Part shown: positions 4,355-6,966 of the stretch, in pieces
Position numbering within the stretch: position 1 is the stretch's first letter
How the letters are laid out: each line of letters starts with the position of its first letter
Source: Spirochaetota bacterium
GTDB taxonomy: Bacteria; Spirochaetota; UBA4802; UBA5550
NCBI GenBank assembly: GCA_022704585.1
Contig: JAKJGD010000110.1
Location: 1 to 6,966, forward strand
DNA: 6,966 bases
Direction of reading: 5' to 3'
Notes under the pieces: generated by a model
What the model was told of the DNA's origin: nothing
Database searches by the model: none
Seen by the model: only the letters and a program-made list of their open reading frames with translations
Translations under genes and position numbers: made by a program

Positions 4355-6547
4355 ATGAATCGAGCCGGAAAAGTATCCTCTCTGCTTGCCTGTTTATTTT
4401 CCCTGATTGTTGCGCCCCCGCTTCTTGACGCCGCGTCCCTGGATATCAATGAAGCGTTCAAGGCCCGCAGGCTCTGCACCGCAGCGGAATACCTTGAAGA
4501 CAGGGACGGATCGCTCACCATTGGCGACGTCAGCGGCGGCACGGCGGAAGGGGAGTGGAAAAAGTCGGAGAAGAGCGCTCTGGGCTTCGGATTCACGCAG
4601 TCCGTCTACTGGATACGCTTCAATATAGCCAACCGGGGATCAGAGGACGTCGCAGCCCTCATACAGCAGGAATATCCTCTGATCGACAAGCTGGAGATGT
4701 GGGTGTTTCGGAACGGGAAGCAGGCCGGGCATTTCGTGACCGGCGACACGCTCCCGTTCAGCGAGCGGCCGTACATCAACCGTACGTTCGTGTTCCCGGT
4801 GACCGCCCGGGCGGATACGGTTTCCTCCTTCTACCTGCGCTACAAGAGTGAAAGCTCCATGAGCATCGTGCTGAACGCATGGTCTCCCGCCGAGTTTGAC
4901 CGGCTCAGCACGGACGAAGAGCGCGCCCTCATGCTGTATTACGGTATAATGCTCACCATGGTGATCTACAACCTGTTCATATTCCTGTCGCTCAGGAAAA
5001 TGGAATATATATACTATGTCCTGTTCATCCTGGGCTTCCTTGTTTTTACCATGACGCAGAACGGCACGGCCTACCAGTTCCTCTGGCCCTCGTTTCCGGC
5101 GTTTGCGAACGCATGCATCCCCCCGGTGCTCTGTTTTCTCGCAATTTTTGCCATCATCTTCTCCGCAAGCTTCCTAGACATGAAAGCGTACGCGCCCGTA
5201 TTGAACCGGGTCCTTCTCGTGTTCGCCGCGGTCGAGGGCCTCTTCTTTATCGCGTGCATTATTCTTCCCTACCGGTATGGCATGACCGGGTCCGCGGTGC
5301 TCGCCCTCGTTATCGTGGTTTCGACTCTGATGGCGGGGATTCATGTCGGCAGGAAGGGGGACCGGAACGCACGGTTTTACCTCCTTGCAGTCGGCTTTTT
5401 CCTGCTCGGCAGCTTTATTTATCTCCTGAAGTCCTTCGGTGTGCTGCCATCCGGGGTCGTCACCGACTGGTCCCTGCAGATCGGGTCCGCGGCCATGGTG
5501 TTGCTCCTTTCGCTGGCCCTTGCGGATCGTATACGGACAACCACGACCGAGCTCGAATCCACCCAGCGGAGGCTGGAGAAGAGGACCGTGGCGCTGGAGG
5601 GCGTGATGGCCACCGCGCGCGAGATGTCCGCGGAGCTCTCCCAGATAGGCGGCGAGCAGGAGCAGATCAGCCGCAGGTTCTCCGAGATGTCGCAGGAACA
5701 GGCGACGATGAGCGAGCAGATGTCCGCCGGCTTCGAGGAGCTGACCGCGGCCATCGATTCGATCAGCACATCCGGCGGTCGGCAGGTCGCGGAACGAGAG
5801 CGGGTCAGTCAGTCGGTAGGGGAGCTGCGCGCCACGCAGAAAACCGTTATCGCGATGAGCCGCGACGCGCTCGAGAGCGTGGGCGACATCTCGCACTCCG
5901 CCGACGAAACGGGCGAGAACATGGACCGCATGACCGACGTCATCCGCGTCATCGCCGAGGGCGGGCGGACGGTGCGGAACTTCATGTCGGTCATAGACGA
6001 TATTACCGACAAGATAAACCTCCTGTCCCTGAATGCCTCGATCGAGGCGGCCCGGGCCGGGGAGGCGGGGCGGGGCTTCGCGGTCGTGGCCGACGAGATC
6101 GGCAAGCTGGCGACCGCCACGGTAGACAACTCGAAGGAGATCTCTGGCAAGATCGGCGCCATTATCTCCAACATCGAGAACAGCATGAAGATCATGGAGG
6201 ACACGCGGAAATCTATCGAGAAGATCTTCGGCGGGATAGACGTCATAAACGGCAAGGTCGGCGCCGTGGCACGCGAGATGGAGAGCCTGGGCAACGTTAT
6301 CGCCACGATCGTGGATCAGGCCTCGGTGCTGGACGAGCTGACGAGGGCGATAGCCCAGTCGACCTCCGAGCACAAGCTTTCTATGGAAGAGAGCGGGAAG
6401 ATGGTGCTTCGCATAGCCGAAATGGCGTCCGGGATCGCTGACGCAACCAGGGACATCGTACGGTTCACCGGCCTGATGCTGAAGCGGGCGCAGGAGCTGA
6501 ACGCCATTGTCCGTGGAAATGTCGAGGAGGCGCCCGAACCGGCCTGA
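4355..6547 (+). CDS. 7TMR-DISM sensor fused to a methyl-accepting chemotaxis signalling domain
   Basis: A 730-residue membrane receptor. Residues 1 to about 27 form a signal peptide (basic start, hydrophobic core, LLDAAS end). Residues about 35-175 match the periplasmic 7TMR-DISMED2 carbohydrate-binding-like domain, with [13 protein letters not shown] and [13 protein letters not shown] as landmarks. Seven hydrophobic helices follow (about 192-212, 217-235, 251-272, 283-304, 308-329, 340-359, 371-392), the 7TMR-DISM membrane module. A charged coiled coil (from about 393) leads directly into the cytoplasmic chemoreceptor domain with no HAMP domain. The hairpin tip at 552-586 contains [18 protein letters not shown], with Glu564, Arg567, Glu570 and Arg573, the segment that binds CheA and Che[11 protein letters not shown] around Glu461/Glu462 fits the consensus methylation motif. 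There is no C-terminal pentapeptide tether for CheR. It should sense an extracytoplasmic or membrane signal and control CheA. No che genes lie nearby. Domain calls are confident; the ligand is unknown. Confidence 0.92.
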   Translation: MNRAGKVSSLLACLFSLIVAPPLLDAASLDINEAFKARRLCTAAEYLEDRDGSLTIGDVSGGTAEGEWKKSEKSALGFGFTQSVYWIRFNIANRGSEDVAALIQQEYPLIDKLEMWVFRNGKQAGHFVTGDTLPFSERPYINRTFVFPVTARADTVSSFYLRYKSESSMSIVLNAWSPAEFDRLSTDEERALMLYYGIMLTMVIYNLFIFLSLRKMEYIYYVLFILGFLVFTMTQNGTAYQFLWPSFPAFANACIPPVLCFLAIFAIIFSASFLDMKAYAPVLNRVLLVFAAVEGLFFIACIILPYRYGMTGSAVLALVIVVSTLMAGIHVGRKGDRNARFYLLAVGFFLLGSFIYLLKSFGVLPSGVVTDWSLQIGSAAMVLLLSLALADRIRTTTTELESTQRRLEKRTVALEGVMATAREMSAELSQIGGEQEQISRRFSEMSQEQATMSEQMSAGFEELTAAIDSISTSGGRQVAERERVSQSVGELRATQKTVIAMSRDALESVGDISHSADETGENMDRMTDVIRVIAEGGRTVRNFMSVIDDITDKINLLSLNASIEAARAGEAGRGFAVVADEIGKLATATVDNSKEISGKIGAIISNIENSMKIMEDTRKSIEKIFGGIDVINGKVGAVAREMESLGNVIATIVDQASVLDELTRAIAQSTSEHKLSMEESGKMVLRIAEMASGIADATRDIVRFTGLMLKRAQELNAIVRGNVEEAPEPA

Positions 6548-6574
6548 TCCGCGCCGTACCCGCGCGAGAGTTAA

Positions 6575-6603
6575 TTGACAAAATTCTCCCGATGGATCAT
6601 AGT
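6575..6603 (+). promoter_or_regulatory. Sigma70-like promoter for the right-edge membrane-protein gene
   Basis: A perfect TTGACA (6575-6580) is followed after 17 bases by CATAGT (6598-6603, 4 of 6). The predicted start near 6610 gives a leader of about 45 bases to the ATG at 6655. It lies in the 107-base gap after the receptor stop, so the downstream gene may be expressed independently of the receptor. No terminator is evident between the two genes, so read-through is also possible. Confidence 0.5.
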
Positions 6604-6643
6604 CCGTCATGCTGGCTTGTCGCCCTCCTGATGCGGCGCCGGC

Positions 6644-6649
6644 AGGAGG
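6644..6649 (+). promoter_or_regulatory. Ribosome binding site deciding the right-edge gene start
   Basis: AGGAGG lies five bases before the ATG at 6655. An in-frame ATG at 6631 has no comparable site and would place this Shine-Dalgarno sequence inside the coding region. Confidence 0.8.
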
Positions 6650-6654
6650 TTCCC

Positions 6655-6966
6655 ATGAAACTGTCCCGGTATTCCGCCCGGAGGCTGCATCTTCTGGCCA
6701 TTCCCACGGCCGCGGGTATATGCATCGGCGCGGTGATCTCGGTCCTGATATCGCCCGATCCGACGTTCCGTACCGTTCTGCAGGGCATGCTGTGCGGCTT
6801 CCTGATCGGCCTTTCCGTTTTCTACGTGGAGTATTTCATTCTCGACCGGCTCCTGAGGATGTCGGTCTGGCTCATCATCGTTTCCCGAACGGTGATTTAT
6901 ATCATGGGGATCGTCCTCTCCTACATCGTGTCCGACCTGGTCGTGTTCGGGGCCGGCGGGCTCATC
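6655..6966 (+). CDS. Membrane protein, N-terminal part; possibly a membrane-anchored adenylate/guanylate cyclase
   Basis: The frame is open from ATG 6655 to the right edge (104 residues) and continues beyond the window. A basic N-terminus (MKLSRYSARR) is followed by hydrophobic helices at about 12-33, 40-63 and 68-98, with a short PDPTF turn between the first two. The second helix runs from a QGMLCGFLIGL segment into YVEYFILDRLLR, and the third begins VWLIIVSRTVIYIMGI. This arrangement (a glycine-rich second helix, a charged loop, then a helix starting near an R-T pair) reminds me of the N-terminal membrane region of class III adenylate/guanylate cyclases with a multi-helix anchor, but no catalytic part is visible. 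It could be any small multi-helix membrane protein. That it is a real gene is well supported by the strong ribosome binding site and coherent membrane sequence; the cyclase idea is a guess. Confidence 0.75.
   Translation, partial: MKLSRYSARRLHLLAIPTAAGICIGAVISVLISPDPTFRTVLQGMLCGFLIGLSVFYVEYFILDRLLRMSVWLIIVSRTVIYIMGIVLSYIVSDLVVFGAGGLI

Noticed and set aside
5113..6441. Plus-strand 442-codon frame inside the receptor gene
   Set aside because: It overlaps the receptor in another frame with an arginine-rich, domain-less translation. The receptor frame carries the conserved motifs.
5174..6610. Minus-strand open frame of 478 codons opposite the chemoreceptor domain
   Set aside because: It is fully antisense to a well-recognised 7TMR-DISM/chemotaxis protein. 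It has low-complexity R/G/H-rich translation, no ribosome binding site and no domain.

Overview
The window (6,966 bases, GC-rich genes with AT-rich spacers) looks like ordinary bacterial chromosome from a Gram-negative, probably anaerobic and chemotactic organism. The pointers are a paired set of 2-hydroxyacyl-CoA dehydratase / benzoyl-CoA reductase-type iron-sulfur subunits, and a large receptor with a 7TMR-DISM sensor fused to a methyl-accepting chemotaxis signalling domain. Such 7TMR-DISM sensors are familiar from spirochaetes (notably leptospires), Bacteroidetes and some proteobacteria. A spirochaete-like or deltaproteobacterial-like host is my best guess, but the sequence alone does not settle it. 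I saw no tRNA, rRNA, CRISPR array, insertion sequence or phage gene.

Layout. Positions 1-448 (+) hold the 3' part of a nitroreductase-family flavoprotein gene. A 181-base spacer with a sigma70-like promoter and two AT-rich palindromes leads into a monoacylglycerol-lipase-like alpha/beta hydrolase (630-1559, +). A strong hairpin at about 1571-1599 separates it from the convergent minus-strand unit 3931->1614. That unit encodes two HgdB-superfamily subunits in tandem. The first (3931->2907) is interrupted by a one-base frame displacement near 3480. The second (2897->1614) is intact and almost abuts it.

A 423-base divergent spacer (3932-4354) carries a good minus-strand promoter (TTGACT-16-TATAAT), a 19-base near-perfect dyad and other inverted repeats. 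It is followed on the plus strand by the 730-residue 7TMR-DISM/chemoreceptor fusion (4355-6547). A short spacer with its own TTGACA-17-CATAGT promoter precedes a membrane-protein gene (6655 to the right edge, incomplete), possibly the N-terminal membrane region of an adenylate/guanylate cyclase.

Function. The dehydratase pair would form a radical-type, [4Fe-4S]-containing acyl-CoA enzyme needing a separate ATP-dependent activator, which is not in the window. The receptor and the downstream membrane protein form a small signalling neighbourhood. Nothing visible ties them to the metabolic genes except the shared divergent control region. The points most worth checking are the split dehydratase gene, the unusual receptor architecture and the dyads in the control regions. 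I did not find an evident undescribed multi-gene system.
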